DNA from: Mesorhizobium terrae
GTDB taxonomy: Bacteria; Pseudomonadota; Alphaproteobacteria; Rhizobiales; Rhizobiaceae
Direction: 5' to 3'
Assembly (NCBI RefSeq): GCF_008727715.1
Contig: NZ_CP044217.1
Span: 1 to 64,000 of the forward strand
Length of the DNA: 64,000 nucleotides
Shown here one piece after another: positions 7,952 to 16,629 of the stretch (the stretch's first letter is position 1; every line of letters begins with the position of its first letter). The position numbers and the translations under genes are program-made. The notes below the pieces were generated by a model. It worked only from the letters and a program-made list of their open reading frames with translations, searched no databases and was not told the DNA's origin.

Positions 7952-9331
7952 TTGACCGGAAAGATTGCAGCAACCGACGGACGTAACGGGTGGGAACCTA
8001 GCCCGGCCGCCGATCAAGGCCTCGACATCGCTGTCGTTGGCAGCGGCATTTCCGGGCTGTCTGCCGCATGGTTGCTCTCGAAAAGGCATCGCGTCTCTCT
8101 TTTCGAAGCTGATAACCGGCTTGGGGGTCACAGCCATACGGTCGATGCCGCAGGCTTGTCAGTCGATACCGGTTTCATCGTGTTCAATGAGAACACTTAC
8201 CCGAATCTCATCGCGCTTTTCGACCATATTGGCGTTGCCACGAAGCGTTCCGATATGTCGTTTGCCGTTTCACTCGACGACGGCCGCCTTGAATACTCCG
8301 GCACCGGATTGCTGGGCCTTTTCGCGCAGGGCCGGAACGCCATCAGTCCACGATTCTGGATGATGTTGCGCGACCTCGTCCGTTTCTACCGCGAAGCGCC
8401 GCGGAATGTTGCAGCGTTAGGAATGATAACCCTCGACGAATATCTCGATGCGGCCGGCTACGGCGACGGCTTCCGCAATGACCATCTCTATCCCATGGCG
8501 GCTGCGGTCTGGTCGACGCCGGCAGCAAAAATCGGCGCCTATCCCGCGGCTTCGTTCATCCGATTTTGCCAGACGCACGGTCTTCTGAAGCTTGCTGGCC
8601 GACCGATCTGGCGAACCGTCGCCGGCGGCAGTCGGTCCTATGTGCAGGTACTCTCCAAAACCATACCCGAAGTCGTCTCGAACTATCCCGTCAACGCGAT
8701 TGTTCGCGCAAAAGATGGCGTCGAGATCGTTGGACACGATGGCCACGGTCGCCGTTTCGATCGCGTTGTCATCGCAGCACACGCGGACCAAGCTCTGAAA
8801 ATGCTGGCCGATGCGAGTATCGAAGAGCGACGTCTGCTTGGCGCGTTCGACTATATCGTCAATGACGCGGTCCTTCACACCGATACGCGCCTGATGCCGG
8901 AGCGGCGCCGTGTATGGTCGAGCTGGAACTACATGACGAGAGATGACAATGATGGCCGCAAGCTCGCCGTGACCTACTGGATGAACCGTCTGCAGGGGAT
9001 CGAAAGCAAGCGGCCGCTGTTCGTAACGCTCAACCCTCACCGCGAGATCGCACCCGAGACGGTCCTCAAGCGAATGAGTTATAGCCATCCTCGTTTCGAT
9101 GCCCGGGCGATGCAGGCGCAAAAGGAGCTTTGGTCGCTGCAAGGGCGCGGCAACACCTGGTTCTGCGGCGCCTATTTCGGCGCAGGGTTTCACGAGGATG
9201 GGCTGCAAGCCGGGCTTGCGGTCGCCGAGGCGATCGGCGGCGTGCGGCGGCCGTGGACAGTTCCGGGCGAATCCGGCCGCATCCATATTCATCACAGCGT
9301 GCCCGATCTGCCGGAGACGGAGGCAGCCTGA
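7952..9331 (+). CDS. FAD/NAD-binding amine-oxidase-like protein (COG2907)
   Basis: This is a 459-residue flavoprotein. It has an N-terminal dinucleotide-binding motif VVGSGISGLSAAWLL (about residues 28-42) with the following FEADNRLGGHSHTV typical of COG2907 predicted NAD/FAD-binding proteins. A terminal FAD-contacting segment CGAYFGAGFHEDGLQAG lies near residues 405-421. Start: TTG at 7952 after GGAGGGA. The next gene begins inside its stop codon (TGATG). This trio (COG2907, DUF1365, Cfa-type enzyme) accompanies RpoE-ChrR loci; in Rhodobacter related proteins take part in making methylated furan fatty acids. A desaturase-like oxidation of methylated acyl chains is therefore a reasonable inference. 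Confidence 0.88.
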   Translation: MTGKIAATDGRNGWEPSPAADQGLDIAVVGSGISGLSAAWLLSKRHRVSLFEADNRLGGHSHTVDAAGLSVDTGFIVFNENTYPNLIALFDHIGVATKRSDMSFAVSLDDGRLEYSGTGLLGLFAQGRNAISPRFWMMLRDLVRFYREAPRNVAALGMITLDEYLDAAGYGDGFRNDHLYPMAAAVWSTPAAKIGAYPAASFIRFCQTHGLLKLAGRPIWRTVAGGSRSYVQVLSKTIPEVVSNYPVNAIVRAKDGVEIVGHDGHGRRFDRVVIAAHADQALKMLADASIEERRLLGAFDYIVNDAVLHTDTRLMPERRRVWSSWNYMTRDDNDGRKLAVTYWMNRLQGIESKRPLFVTLNPHREIAPETVLKRMSYSHPRFDARAMQAQKELWSLQGRGNTWFCGAYFGAGFHEDGLQAGLAVAEAIGGVRRPWTVPGESGRIHIHHSVPDLPETEAA

Positions 9332-10149
9332 TGCCGGAACTCCGATTAGGGCTGTATGCTGGTTCCGTGATGCATCACAGGCTGCGGCCGACACAGCATC
9401 GCCTGCGCTACAGTATTTTCTACCTGCTGCTCGATCTCGACGAAATAGACGTGCTGGCGAAGAAACTTCGCTTTTTCTCGCATAACCGCTTCAACCTCTT
9501 CAGCTTCCATGATCGCGACCATGGCGAGGGATCGACATCATCGCCGCGCGACAGGATCGAGCAGCAATTAGAGGAAGCCGGCATCGAATCCGGTGGTCCG
9601 ATCCGGCTGCTCACCATGCCACGCATCCTGGGATACGCGTTCAATCCGCTGAGTATTTATTTCTGTCACAGGCGGGATCAGTCGCTTTCCGCGATTCTCT
9701 ACGAGGTCAACAATACCTTTGGACAGCGCCATAATTATCTCATTCCCGTGCCCTCCGGGACTGAGGCGCCAATCCGCCAGGAAAGCCCAAAATCCTTTTA
9801 TGTATCGCCATTCATGACCACCGGCATGATCTATTCCTTTTCTATCGTGCCTCCCGGAAACGATTTATCAGTTTCGGTTATCGGCCGTGATGACGAAGGA
9901 CCGCTCATTATCGCCAAGCTGACCGCTGTCAGGCAGGATTTGTCAGACGCCTCTCTAGCCCGCGTGTTCTTCGTCTATCCGCTGCTGACATTCAAAGTCA
10001 TCGCAGGCATTTACTGGGAAGCACTGCTTATTTGGCTGAAGGGAATCCGTCTCTATCCGCGGCCTTCCCCACCGGATCGGCCCGTCACCATCGGGCGCGG
10101 AGCAAACCCTGAAAGCGGTCAAGAGAAGAGCAGCGTGCATGACGTTTGA
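9331..10149 (+). CDS. DUF1365 family protein
   Basis: This 272-residue DUF1365 (COG3496) protein is marked by YAGSVMHHRLRPTQHRLRY at the N-terminus, LLTMPRILGYAFNPLSIYFC in the middle and SPFMTTGMIYSF later. No enzyme activity has been settled for the family to my knowledge. It is translationally coupled to both neighbours: its ATG lies in the stop of the flavoprotein gene, and its 3' end overlaps the methyltransferase by 11 bases. Such tight packing points to a shared pathway, most likely modification of unsaturated fatty acyl chains in the membrane. Confidence 0.88.
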   Translation: MPELRLGLYAGSVMHHRLRPTQHRLRYSIFYLLLDLDEIDVLAKKLRFFSHNRFNLFSFHDRDHGEGSTSSPRDRIEQQLEEAGIESGGPIRLLTMPRILGYAFNPLSIYFCHRRDQSLSAILYEVNNTFGQRHNYLIPVPSGTEAPIRQESPKSFYVSPFMTTGMIYSFSIVPPGNDLSVSVIGRDDEGPLIIAKLTAVRQDLSDASLARVFFVYPLLTFKVIAGIYWEALLIWLKGIRLYPRPSPPDRPVTIGRGANPESGQEKSSVHDV

Positions 10150-11359
10150 CATCAAGACGAGAACCTTGAGCGGCTTTAAAAGGCACAGAGAAAGCGTGAT
10201 CGCGCATTTGCTTGGCCGAATGATCGCGCGGATCGATTGCGGCCACATCACCGTCGTGCTGCCATCCGGTGATCGGGTCGAGCATTCTGCCGCGCGGTCC
10301 GGACCGTCCGCGACGCTTATCATCCATGACTGGCGAGCAATCCGGCGGCTCCTCAGCCACGGGGATTTGGGCTTTGCGGAAGCCTACATCGACGGTGATT
10401 GGTCAAGCCCGGATCTTGCCGCACTACTGGAGTTGGCGGCACGAAACATCGCTGTCCTCGATCGCAGCATTTCCGGTTTCTGGCCTGCTCGCATCTATAA
10501 TCGCATACGTCATTTTCTGCGCGCTAACAGCAAAACTGGAAGCCGTAGAAACATTTCCTTCCACTATGATCTCGGCAACGCATTTTACGAGCGCTGGCTC
10601 GACCCGACGATGACCTATTCATCGGCGCTTTATACACATCCAAACCTGACGCTTGAAGAGGCCCAGGAAGCCAAGCTGTCACAAATCGAAGAACTCCTGG
10701 ATCTTCAGGGCGGCGAGAATGTCCTCGAAATCGGCTGCGGCTGGGGAGCCCTGGCCATGAGGTTGGCTCGCGCAGGTGCTCACGTTACCGGCATTACCCT
10801 ATCGACCGAGCAACTGGCTTTCGCTCGAAAGCGCCTGGAGCAGGAAAAGCTGGTCGACAGTGCTGCTTTGGAATTGACGGACTACCGCGACGTCGAGGGT
10901 TCCTATGACAGGATCGTATCGATAGAAATGCTGGAGGCGGTCGGCGAAGCCTACTGGCCGGCTTACTTTGAAACTCTGCATGATCGCCTGAACGTCGGCG
11001 GCATAGCCGTTCTGCAGGTGATCACGATCGATGAGGCGCGCTTCGAGGCTTACCGTGGCTCTCCCGATTTTATTCAGCGTCACATCTTCCCAGGCGGGAT
11101 GCTTCCGACCAAAGCAATCATTGCCGACCAAGGCGCACAGGCCGGCCTGGAGCTGGTTTCGACGCAAAGTTTCGGGCCGAGCTATGCGGCCACACTTTCC
11201 GACTGGCGCAAACGCTTCCTGGCGTCCTGGCCCGACATCGCGGCACTGGGGTTCCCGGAGCGCTTCCGCAGGCTCTGGAACTATTATCTCTGCTACTGCG
11301 AGGCTGGATTCAGAACCGCAACCATCGATGTTGGCTTTTTTGTCTTCGCCAAAAGCTGA
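10139..11359 (+). CDS. Cfa-type methyltransferase (fatty-acyl phospholipid)
   Basis: This is a 406-residue cyclopropane-fatty-acyl-phospholipid-synthase family methyltransferase. The SAM loop VLEIGCGWGALAMRLA begins near residue 195, and the signatures VSIEMLEAVGEAYW, FIQRHIFPGGMLP and the N-terminal GDLGFAEAYIDGDWSSPDL follow the long Cfa form. It may make methyl-branched rather than cyclopropane chains, as the UfaM branch does. That reading rests on the operon partners and not on residues I can diagnose. It is the last gene of the three-gene operon. Confidence 0.9.
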   Translation: MTFDIKTRTLSGFKRHRESVIAHLLGRMIARIDCGHITVVLPSGDRVEHSAARSGPSATLIIHDWRAIRRLLSHGDLGFAEAYIDGDWSSPDLAALLELAARNIAVLDRSISGFWPARIYNRIRHFLRANSKTGSRRNISFHYDLGNAFYERWLDPTMTYSSALYTHPNLTLEEAQEAKLSQIEELLDLQGGENVLEIGCGWGALAMRLARAGAHVTGITLSTEQLAFARKRLEQEKLVDSAALELTDYRDVEGSYDRIVSIEMLEAVGEAYWPAYFETLHDRLNVGGIAVLQVITIDEARFEAYRGSPDFIQRHIFPGGMLPTKAIIADQGAQAGLELVSTQSFGPSYAATLSDWRKRFLASWPDIAALGFPERFRRLWNYYLCYCEAGFRTATIDVGFFVFAKS

Positions 11360-11649
11360 CGTTTCAGCTGGAGAATGACAATTTCTTAGGGACCTGACAG
11401 TCTACTCTCACGCCGCCGCAAAGGGCTACATCGGATTACCTGGGCGGTCACCAGCAACAAACTTTCCATCAGCATCGGGCGCCTACCGGTTTCGCGCGAC
11501 GCGTTCCTGCCGCTGACAAGAGCAACGATAGCGAGTCTCGATGCCGATGATCGGCACGCGGTAACTCAAATCTACTTTACCGGGAAATCCATAACGCAGG
11601 GGCCTTCGTACAAAGCTTTGTCAGATGACAGTGAAACAAGGAGGACTCT
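11360..11649. other. Intergenic region before fasciclin gene
   Basis: There is no gene in these 290 bases. A TGATCG at about 11549 is not followed by a convincing -10 at 18 bases, so the promoter of the fasciclin gene was not assigned. A strong AAGGAGG ribosome-binding site stands just before 11650. Confidence 0.5.
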
Positions 11650-12201
11650 ATGACTATGAAGTTGTTGAAAGCCGCTATGTTTTCCGTGGCACTTGCGATG
11701 TCCGGAACCGCTTATGCGGCCAATCCAACGGTAGGCGGCGCGCCGATGTACGCCAGCAAGAACATTGTCGAGAACGCCGTCAACTCGAAGGATCACACGA
11801 CCCTTGTAGCTGCCGTCAAAGCAGCAGGCCTCGTGAAGACGCTCGAAGGACCGGGACCATTTACCGTGTTCGCACCGACCAACAAGGCGTTCGCAAAGCT
11901 TCCTAAGGGGACTGTCGATACGCTTCTCAAACCGGAAAACAAGGACAAGCTGGTAAAAATCCTCACCGCTCATGTTGTGGCCGGAAAGGTCACTGCCGAG
12001 GATCTTATTCGCGACATCAAGAAGAACGGCGGCAAGTATAACATGACGACAGTCAGCGGAGATTCGCTGACAGCCGAACTGAAAGGCAAACATGTCTACA
12101 TCATCGATGAATCTGGTGGCGCCGCAGAGGTGACCATTCCGGATGTGATGCAATCAAATGGCGTGATCCACGTCGTCAACGCCGTTCTTTTGCCAAAATA
12201 A
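11650..12201 (+). CDS. Secreted fasciclin-domain protein
   Basis: This is a 183-residue exported single-domain fasciclin (FAS1) protein. It has a signal peptide MTMKLLKAAMFSVALAMSG..AYA (about 24 residues), the H1 motif FTVFAPTNKAFAKLP and the C-terminal GVIHVVNAVLLPK. The start is fixed by AAGGAGGACTCT just upstream. FAS1 proteins act in adhesion or at the cell surface. In proteobacteria they often appear in oxidative or ECF-sigma stress regulons, which fits the neighbourhood. A terminator hairpin follows it. Confidence 0.9.
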   Translation: MTMKLLKAAMFSVALAMSGTAYAANPTVGGAPMYASKNIVENAVNSKDHTTLVAAVKAAGLVKTLEGPGPFTVFAPTNKAFAKLPKGTVDTLLKPENKDKLVKILTAHVVAGKVTAEDLIRDIKKNGGKYNMTTVSGDSLTAELKGKHVYIIDESGGAAEVTIPDVMQSNGVIHVVNAVLLPK

Positions 12202-12213
12202 GCGGCATCAGAC

Positions 12214-12252
12214 ATGGGCGGTGCTCTGATTGACGGCGTACCGCCCATTTTG
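12214..12252 (+). terminator. Rho-independent terminator after fasciclin gene
   Basis: A 9-bp stem ATGGGCGGT / ACCGCCCAT (12214-12222 with 12240-12248) is followed by a TTTT run. It separates the fasciclin gene from msrP. Confidence 0.65.
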
Positions 12253-12401
12253 ACTCGATATCGGCGTATGATTGTGGCGTGGCAAGAACATTGAGCTCGA
12301 TGCTCATGATTGCCCATTTGGAACGTCGCCCGCGATACTTATTCGCTTCTGTGACGATGTTCGCCCCCATGCCCGTAGCCTAAAATTTCCCGGAGATGTC
12401 G

Positions 12402-13346
12402 ATGATCTATCGCCCGCCCAAAATTCCGGCATCATGTATCACCGCCAAGGATGCATGGCTCTCTCGAAGGTCGTTTATTTCCTATGGCGCTGGAGCCGCT
12501 GTTGCTTCGATTGTACCCTCGGTGGCGGCCTCAGCTCCTATATCGGCCGCGAAAACGGATTACACCGTTGCCGAAAAGCTGACGCCCAGAAACGACGTGA
12601 CCACCTACAATAATTTCTACGAGTTCGGTTTGGATAAATCAGACCCTTCACGTAACTCCGCGTCCTTCAAGCCGCTGCCGTGGACCATCAAGGTCGATGG
12701 CATGGTTGCCCGACCGACGACCTTCGGTTTTGACGACATTATGAAGATGTTTCCACCGCAGGAACGGGTCTATCGAATGCGCTGCGTTGAGGCTTGGTCG
12801 ATGGTGATCCCATGGGATGGCTTTCCGCTGGCGGCGCTTCTCGACAAGGTTGAGCCGCTGGGCAGCGCCAAATACGTTGCATTCGAGACAGTAGTCCGGC
12901 CAGACGAAATGCCAGGCCAAAAAGGGCTGTTCCAATCGTTGGCGTGGCCGTATATTGAAGGGTTGAGGCTCGACGAGGCGCGTCACCTACTCACAATTCT
13001 GGCAGTGGGCATTTATGGCGAAACACTGCCCAATCAGAATGGAGCTCCCATCCGTCTCGTCGTGCCTTGGAAGTACGGCTTCAAAGGCATCAAGTCGATC
13101 GTCCGCATCAGCCTGACCGAAAAGCAGCCGTCGAATACCTGGAACACGACGGCGCCCAATGAATATGGATTCTATGCGAACGTAAACCCGAACGTACCCC
13201 ATCCGCGATGGAGCCAGGCGACTGAAAGGCGCATCGGGAGTAGCGGTTTTTTCAGTTCAAATCGAATTCCGACAGAGATTTTCAACGGCTATGGCGACGA
13301 GGTGGCCAGCCTTTACAACGGCATGGACCTCAAGGCGAATTTCTGA
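12402..13346 (+). CDS. msrP: Periplasmic methionine sulfoxide reductase, molybdopterin subunit
   Basis: This is the MsrP (YedY) catalytic subunit of about 314 residues. A Tat signal ([11 protein letters not shown]) directs folded export. The molybdenum-ligating cysteine is in [14 protein letters not shown] (about residue 128), and the sulfite-oxidase-fold end reads [14 protein letters not shown]. It repairs oxidised methionines in periplasmic proteins, receiving electrons through MsrQ. ATG 12402 is preferred because CGGAG lies six bases before it; an ATG at 12396 directly abuts that site. The stop overlaps the msrQ start. Repair of photo-oxidised protein fits the cluster. Confidence 0.93.
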   Translation: MIYRPPKIPASCITAKDAWLSRRSFISYGAGAAVASIVPSVAASAPISAAKTDYTVAEKLTPRNDVTTYNNFYEFGLDKSDPSRNSASFKPLPWTIKVDGMVARPTTFGFDDIMKMFPPQERVYRMRCVEAWSMVIPWDGFPLAALLDKVEPLGSAKYVAFETVVRPDEMPGQKGLFQSLAWPYIEGLRLDEARHLLTILAVGIYGETLPNQNGAPIRLVVPWKYGFKGIKSIVRISLTEKQPSNTWNTTAPNEYGFYANVNPNVPHPRWSQATERRIGSSGFFSSNRIPTEIFNGYGDEVASLYNGMDLKANF

Positions 13347-14005
13347 TGAGTCCAACTTCCACCTTGAGGCGTGGCTGGCACGACGAGGCCATCTGGCTGC
13401 TCTATCTGGCCGGGCTCCTGCCAGCCGCATGGCAATTCTATCTTGGCGCCACGGGGAATCTTGGAGCCGATCCAGTAAAGACGTTCGAGCTGTTCCTCGG
13501 TTTTTGGGCGGTGCGGTTTCTGGTTCTTACCCTTGCTATCTCGCCGTTGCGCGAGATTTTCGGATTGAATCTCATACGTTATCGGAGAGCGCTTGGCTTA
13601 TTGTGCTTCTACTATGTGCTATTTCATTTCACGGTCTATCTTGTATTAGACCAGGAAATGGCACTGCACGCCGTAATAGCGGATGTCATGAAGCGACCCT
13701 TCATTATGCTCGGAATGGCAGGATTCGCTCTTCTGGTGCCCCTCGCGGTCACATCCAACAGCCTATCCATTCGCAGGCTGGGGAAGAACTGGCTCCGACT
13801 TCACCGGCTCATCTACCTTGTCGCTCTATGCGGAGGGTTACATTTTTATCTTGCGACGAAAGTTTTATCACCGCAGCAGTATATCTATTTGACATTACTT
13901 TCGCTGCTGCTGGTATACCGCATTGCCCGGCCCACTCTGAAACGCAGAAAAAAGTCGGGCATAAGAAAGCAGAGGCAACACGTTCCTTCGGCTGCTGTAA
14001 ACTAA
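13346..14005 (+). CDS. msrQ: MsrQ heme-binding membrane subunit
   Basis: This 219-residue protein with six predicted membrane helices is the MsrQ (YedZ) partner of MsrP, of the ferric-reductase transmembrane type. Histidines are placed as expected for b-type heme: FYYVLFHFTVYL, LRLHRLIYLV and GGLHFYLA. It passes quinol or flavin-derived electrons to MsrP in the periplasm. It overlaps msrP by one base. The C-terminal tail is basic, as expected for a cytoplasmic end. Confidence 0.92.
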   Translation: MSPTSTLRRGWHDEAIWLLYLAGLLPAAWQFYLGATGNLGADPVKTFELFLGFWAVRFLVLTLAISPLREIFGLNLIRYRRALGLLCFYYVLFHFTVYLVLDQEMALHAVIADVMKRPFIMLGMAGFALLVPLAVTSNSLSIRRLGKNWLRLHRLIYLVALCGGLHFYLATKVLSPQQYIYLTLLSLLLVYRIARPTLKRRKKSGIRKQRQHVPSAAVN

Positions 14006-14113
14006 ATTGGCCACGATCGCCCCACTCCTGCCGATGGTACGGAGGCATTTATCTCTACGCCTGCGATCTTGCGGCAACAGAGAAGCGTCCAGCCCCGTGG
14101 CGTACGGAGCATG

Positions 14114-14143
14114 AGATCCAAAGTGCTCGATTTGACGTAAAAG
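14114..14143 (+). promoter_or_regulatory. Probable ECF-type promoter (one mismatch in -35)
   Basis: AGATCC (14114-14119) instead of TGATCC, then 18 bases and TAAAAG (14138-14143). It lies 41 bases before the gene at 14185. The exact 18-base spacing makes it credible, though weaker than the other copies. Confidence 0.5.
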
Positions 14144-14184
14144 GCAGCAGTTAGGAAAAAATTGTTCAAGCAGCGCCCGGTTCA

Positions 14185-14994
14185 ATGGAAACGATAGAGC
14201 AAAAGCCGAATGTCGTTCTTGTACTCGGCAGCGCACCTGATGCTTTGGAAGTTCGTGCCTGGGATCGTTCCGCGATTGCGTCGATAGTAGCCATAAACAA
14301 TGCGTGGGCTATCCGCGACGATTGGGATTATTTGATATATCCTGACGACTTCCCAAGTGATCGGTTACCCGCCATGCAGTCAACATCTGCTTCGAGGGTC
14401 ACGTCAGACGAATTTGTTCCTGCACAGAACGAATTCGGCGGTTTCGTTTATGCAGGCGGAACCATGGCATTTACTTCTGCGTATTGGGCGCTTCATGCGT
14501 TGAAGCCAGACGTTCTCGTCTTTCTTGGCTGTGACATGATTTACTCCGGGGTTGGAGGCACGCATTTTTACGGCAATGGAACGGCTGATCCGCTTCGGCA
14601 AGACGTCACGCTGCGTTCTCTTGAAGCGAAATCAAGTCGCCTGTTCGTGACGGCCCTGCGAGCAGGGACACTCTGCCTCAACCTTTCCAGCCGTCCACAG
14701 AGCAGGCTTACTCTTCCGCGCACGACACTGGCAACTCTTTCGCGTTTGACCACGCGCCGGGTCAGTGCCTTGAAGCAGATATTTTCAGGACTGGTCGTTC
14801 GGGAGGCCGAAGCCGCAGCAAAGTCACTTGAGGCCAAGCTAGGCTATTTCGTCGAAGACGGCCGGTACTGGAGAAAAATCACTGAATTCAGTGAATCCTG
14901 CATCGACCGGATCGACGCTTTATGGACCGACGCGATCGTGCGCATTCCGAGATCGTGCAGTTCGCGAGACGTCTGCCAATGCAGGAACGTATAG
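14185..14994 (+). CDS. Hypothetical protein, possible sialyltransferase-like fold
   Basis: This is a 269-residue protein of unknown function. The opening VVLVLGSAPDALEV followed by IVAINNAWAI resembles the N-terminal nucleotide-sugar-binding strand-loop of bacterial Cst/DUF115-type glycosyltransferases (GxGPS..NN). VFLGCDMIYSG..GGTHFYGNG in the middle recalls the same group. No membrane helix was seen. A near-consensus ECF promoter precedes it, so it may belong to the photooxidative regulon. Both the fold and the activity are weak inferences. Confidence 0.6.
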   Translation: METIEQKPNVVLVLGSAPDALEVRAWDRSAIASIVAINNAWAIRDDWDYLIYPDDFPSDRLPAMQSTSASRVTSDEFVPAQNEFGGFVYAGGTMAFTSAYWALHALKPDVLVFLGCDMIYSGVGGTHFYGNGTADPLRQDVTLRSLEAKSSRLFVTALRAGTLCLNLSSRPQSRLTLPRTTLATLSRLTTRRVSALKQIFSGLVVREAEAAAKSLEAKLGYFVEDGRYWRKITEFSESCIDRIDALWTDAIVRIPRSCSSRDVCQCRNV

Positions 14995-15065
14995 CCAAGG
15001 ACTGAGGGAGGGCGAAGGGTTCGTCTGGTCGTGAAATCACTCCAGGCACAAGAAAGAAAAGTCAA

Positions 15066-15788
15066 ATGGCAACAACAGTTATCTACGGCGGTTCGGGCGG
15101 CATCGGTACGGCCATTCTCGGCCGCATTACCGAACGGGGTGAGAGTGTCCATCTCGTTGGGCGCGATACCGACCGGCTTCAAAAACTCGCGGTGGAAACT
15201 GGAGCAACCTTTACGGCTGTTGACGTGCTGACCCCAGGCAGTTTCGAGCGAGTCGCTTCGGAAGTTCACGGGCCCATCAATGGTCTCGTTTACGCGGTAG
15301 GGTCGATCAACCTGAAGCCGATCGGCCGCCTGACCGAAGATGACTTCGTGCGCGACTTCCGGCTCAATGCCGTAGGTGCGGCGCTCGCGATGAAGGCTCA
15401 TCTTCCAAGCCTCAAACAGAGCCGCGCGGCTTCAGTGGTTCTGATCTCCTCGGTCGCAGCCTCGCAGGGATTCGCCGCTCATGCGTCCGTCTCTATGGCG
15501 AAAGCAGCCCTGGAAGGCTTGACGTTCGCGATGGCGGCGGAACTCGCGCCAGCAATTCGCGTCAACTGCGTAGCCCCCTCGTTAACCAGGACGCCGCTTT
15601 CGCAGTCGCTGACCAATTCGCCTCAGGTGGCAGACGCCATTGCACAATTGCATGCGATGCGCCGTCTTGGTGAGCCCGACGATATCGCCGCATTTGTCGA
15701 TTTCCTTCTGTCACCCGAAGCCGGCTGGATAACGGGGCAAGTGATTGGAGTGGATGGTGGACGCTCTCGTCTGCGAACCAAAGGTTAA
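15066..15788 (+). CDS. Atypical short-chain dehydrogenase/reductase
   Basis: This is a 240-residue SDR-fold protein. It has an N-terminal VIYGGSGGIGTAI cofactor loop, NAVGAALAMKAH (family Asn), VVLISSVAAS (Ser) and C-terminal GWITGQVIGVDGG. The catalytic YxxxK is altered: the matching stretch reads HASVSMAKAALEG, with valine where the tyrosine should be. It may be a divergent SDR that lacks classical dehydrogenase chemistry. It is followed 29 bases later by the CIA30-like gene. No ECF-type promoter was found directly upstream; it may be read from the 14114 promoter. Confidence 0.85.
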   Translation: MATTVIYGGSGGIGTAILGRITERGESVHLVGRDTDRLQKLAVETGATFTAVDVLTPGSFERVASEVHGPINGLVYAVGSINLKPIGRLTEDDFVRDFRLNAVGAALAMKAHLPSLKQSRAASVVLISSVAASQGFAAHASVSMAKAALEGLTFAMAAELAPAIRVNCVAPSLTRTPLSQSLTNSPQVADAIAQLHAMRRLGEPDDIAAFVDFLLSPEAGWITGQVIGVDGGRSRLRTKG

Positions 15789-15817
15789 GTTGGCCATCAC
15801 GCGATAGGGACGGAAAT

Positions 15818-16408
15818 ATGTTGCCTGCCACTGCTATGATAGATGACCTCAGCAGGGAACCACCAGTCGCTGCGATTGGTAGCGAATGGAAATTTGTTAC
15901 AGACACAGTAATGGGTGGAGTTTCCCAAGGAGTGATGACTCGCGAGGAAGTTGCAGGCCGGTCCGCCATCCGTATGCGCGGAGACGTCAACCTGGAAAAC
16001 AACGGAGGATTTCTTCAAGCCTCCCTCGATCTCTCGCCGACGGCCCATGTTGTGGATGCAAGTGGCTGGGACGGGATCGCGATAGACGTGTTTGGCAACG
16101 GCGAGGTCTACAACGTTCATCTGAGAACAGATTATCTGGAAAGATCCTGGCAGTCGTACCGCCACGATTTTACGGCATATCCAGATTGGCGGACGGTAGT
16201 TCTGTGGTTTAGCGACTTTGTACCCTATCGCACCGCTATTCCACTTGATACGCATCGGTTGAAACGTGTCGGGTTAGTCGCAATAGGCCGGGCATTTCAT
16301 TGCGATCTGGCGATCGGTGGTCTGAGATATATTCGCGACGATCCTCCGGGCCGCAATCACGGAGAAGATAGCAATGGAACAGAAGCGGTTTTGAGATCGG
16401 CCATTTGA
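15818..16408 (+). CDS. CIA30-family (NDUFAF1-like) protein
   Basis: This 196-residue protein matches the complex I intermediate-associated protein 30 family: WKFVTDTVMGGVSQG near residues 24-38, ENNGGFLQASLDLS, WDGIAIDVFGNG and YNVHLRT. In mitochondria the family assists complex I assembly; in bacteria its role is not settled, and the fold is a galactose-binding-like jelly roll. It probably shares a transcript with the SDR gene. No signal peptide was seen. Confidence 0.82.
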   Translation: MLPATAMIDDLSREPPVAAIGSEWKFVTDTVMGGVSQGVMTREEVAGRSAIRMRGDVNLENNGGFLQASLDLSPTAHVVDASGWDGIAIDVFGNGEVYNVHLRTDYLERSWQSYRHDFTAYPDWRTVVLWFSDFVPYRTAIPLDTHRLKRVGLVAIGRAFHCDLAIGGLRYIRDDPPGRNHGEDSNGTEAVLRSAI

Positions 16409-16575
16409 TAGTGGCAAGGGACCAGCCGACGAATAACAGTATAATCACAAGAGAGCCACCAAGGCGGCCTGTAAGTGATAAGGGCCGCCAAACCGAAAGG
16501 CAATCAATGCGTCTATGTAGCCGCTCGGTCGACCTGGAAATGCCGTCGCGGAGATCTCTCTATCTGCTCAGCCGT

Positions 16576-16611
16576 TGTGCCCGTATTGTCGCTGGCGAGA
16601 CAACGGGCACA
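16576..16611. repeat. Inverted repeat upstream of the FeS photolyase gene
   Basis: TGTGCCCGT (16576-16584) and ACGGGCACA (16603-16611) form a perfect 9-bp stem extended by weaker pairing inward. It has no T-run and lies 19 bases before the ATG at 16630, so an RNA structure or operator affecting the photolyase gene is possible. Confidence 0.5.
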
Positions 16612-16629
16612 GCAGACTGATCGATCGCG

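Noticed and set aside
11549..11585. TGATCG before the fasciclin gene as an ECF promoter
   Set aside because: The last base of the -35 differs and no TA-starting -10 lies 18 bases downstream.
16405..16620. 71-codon open frame between CIA30 and the FeS photolyase
   Set aside because: It has no ribosome-binding site and a basic, motif-free translation, and it overlaps the inverted repeat before the photolyase gene.
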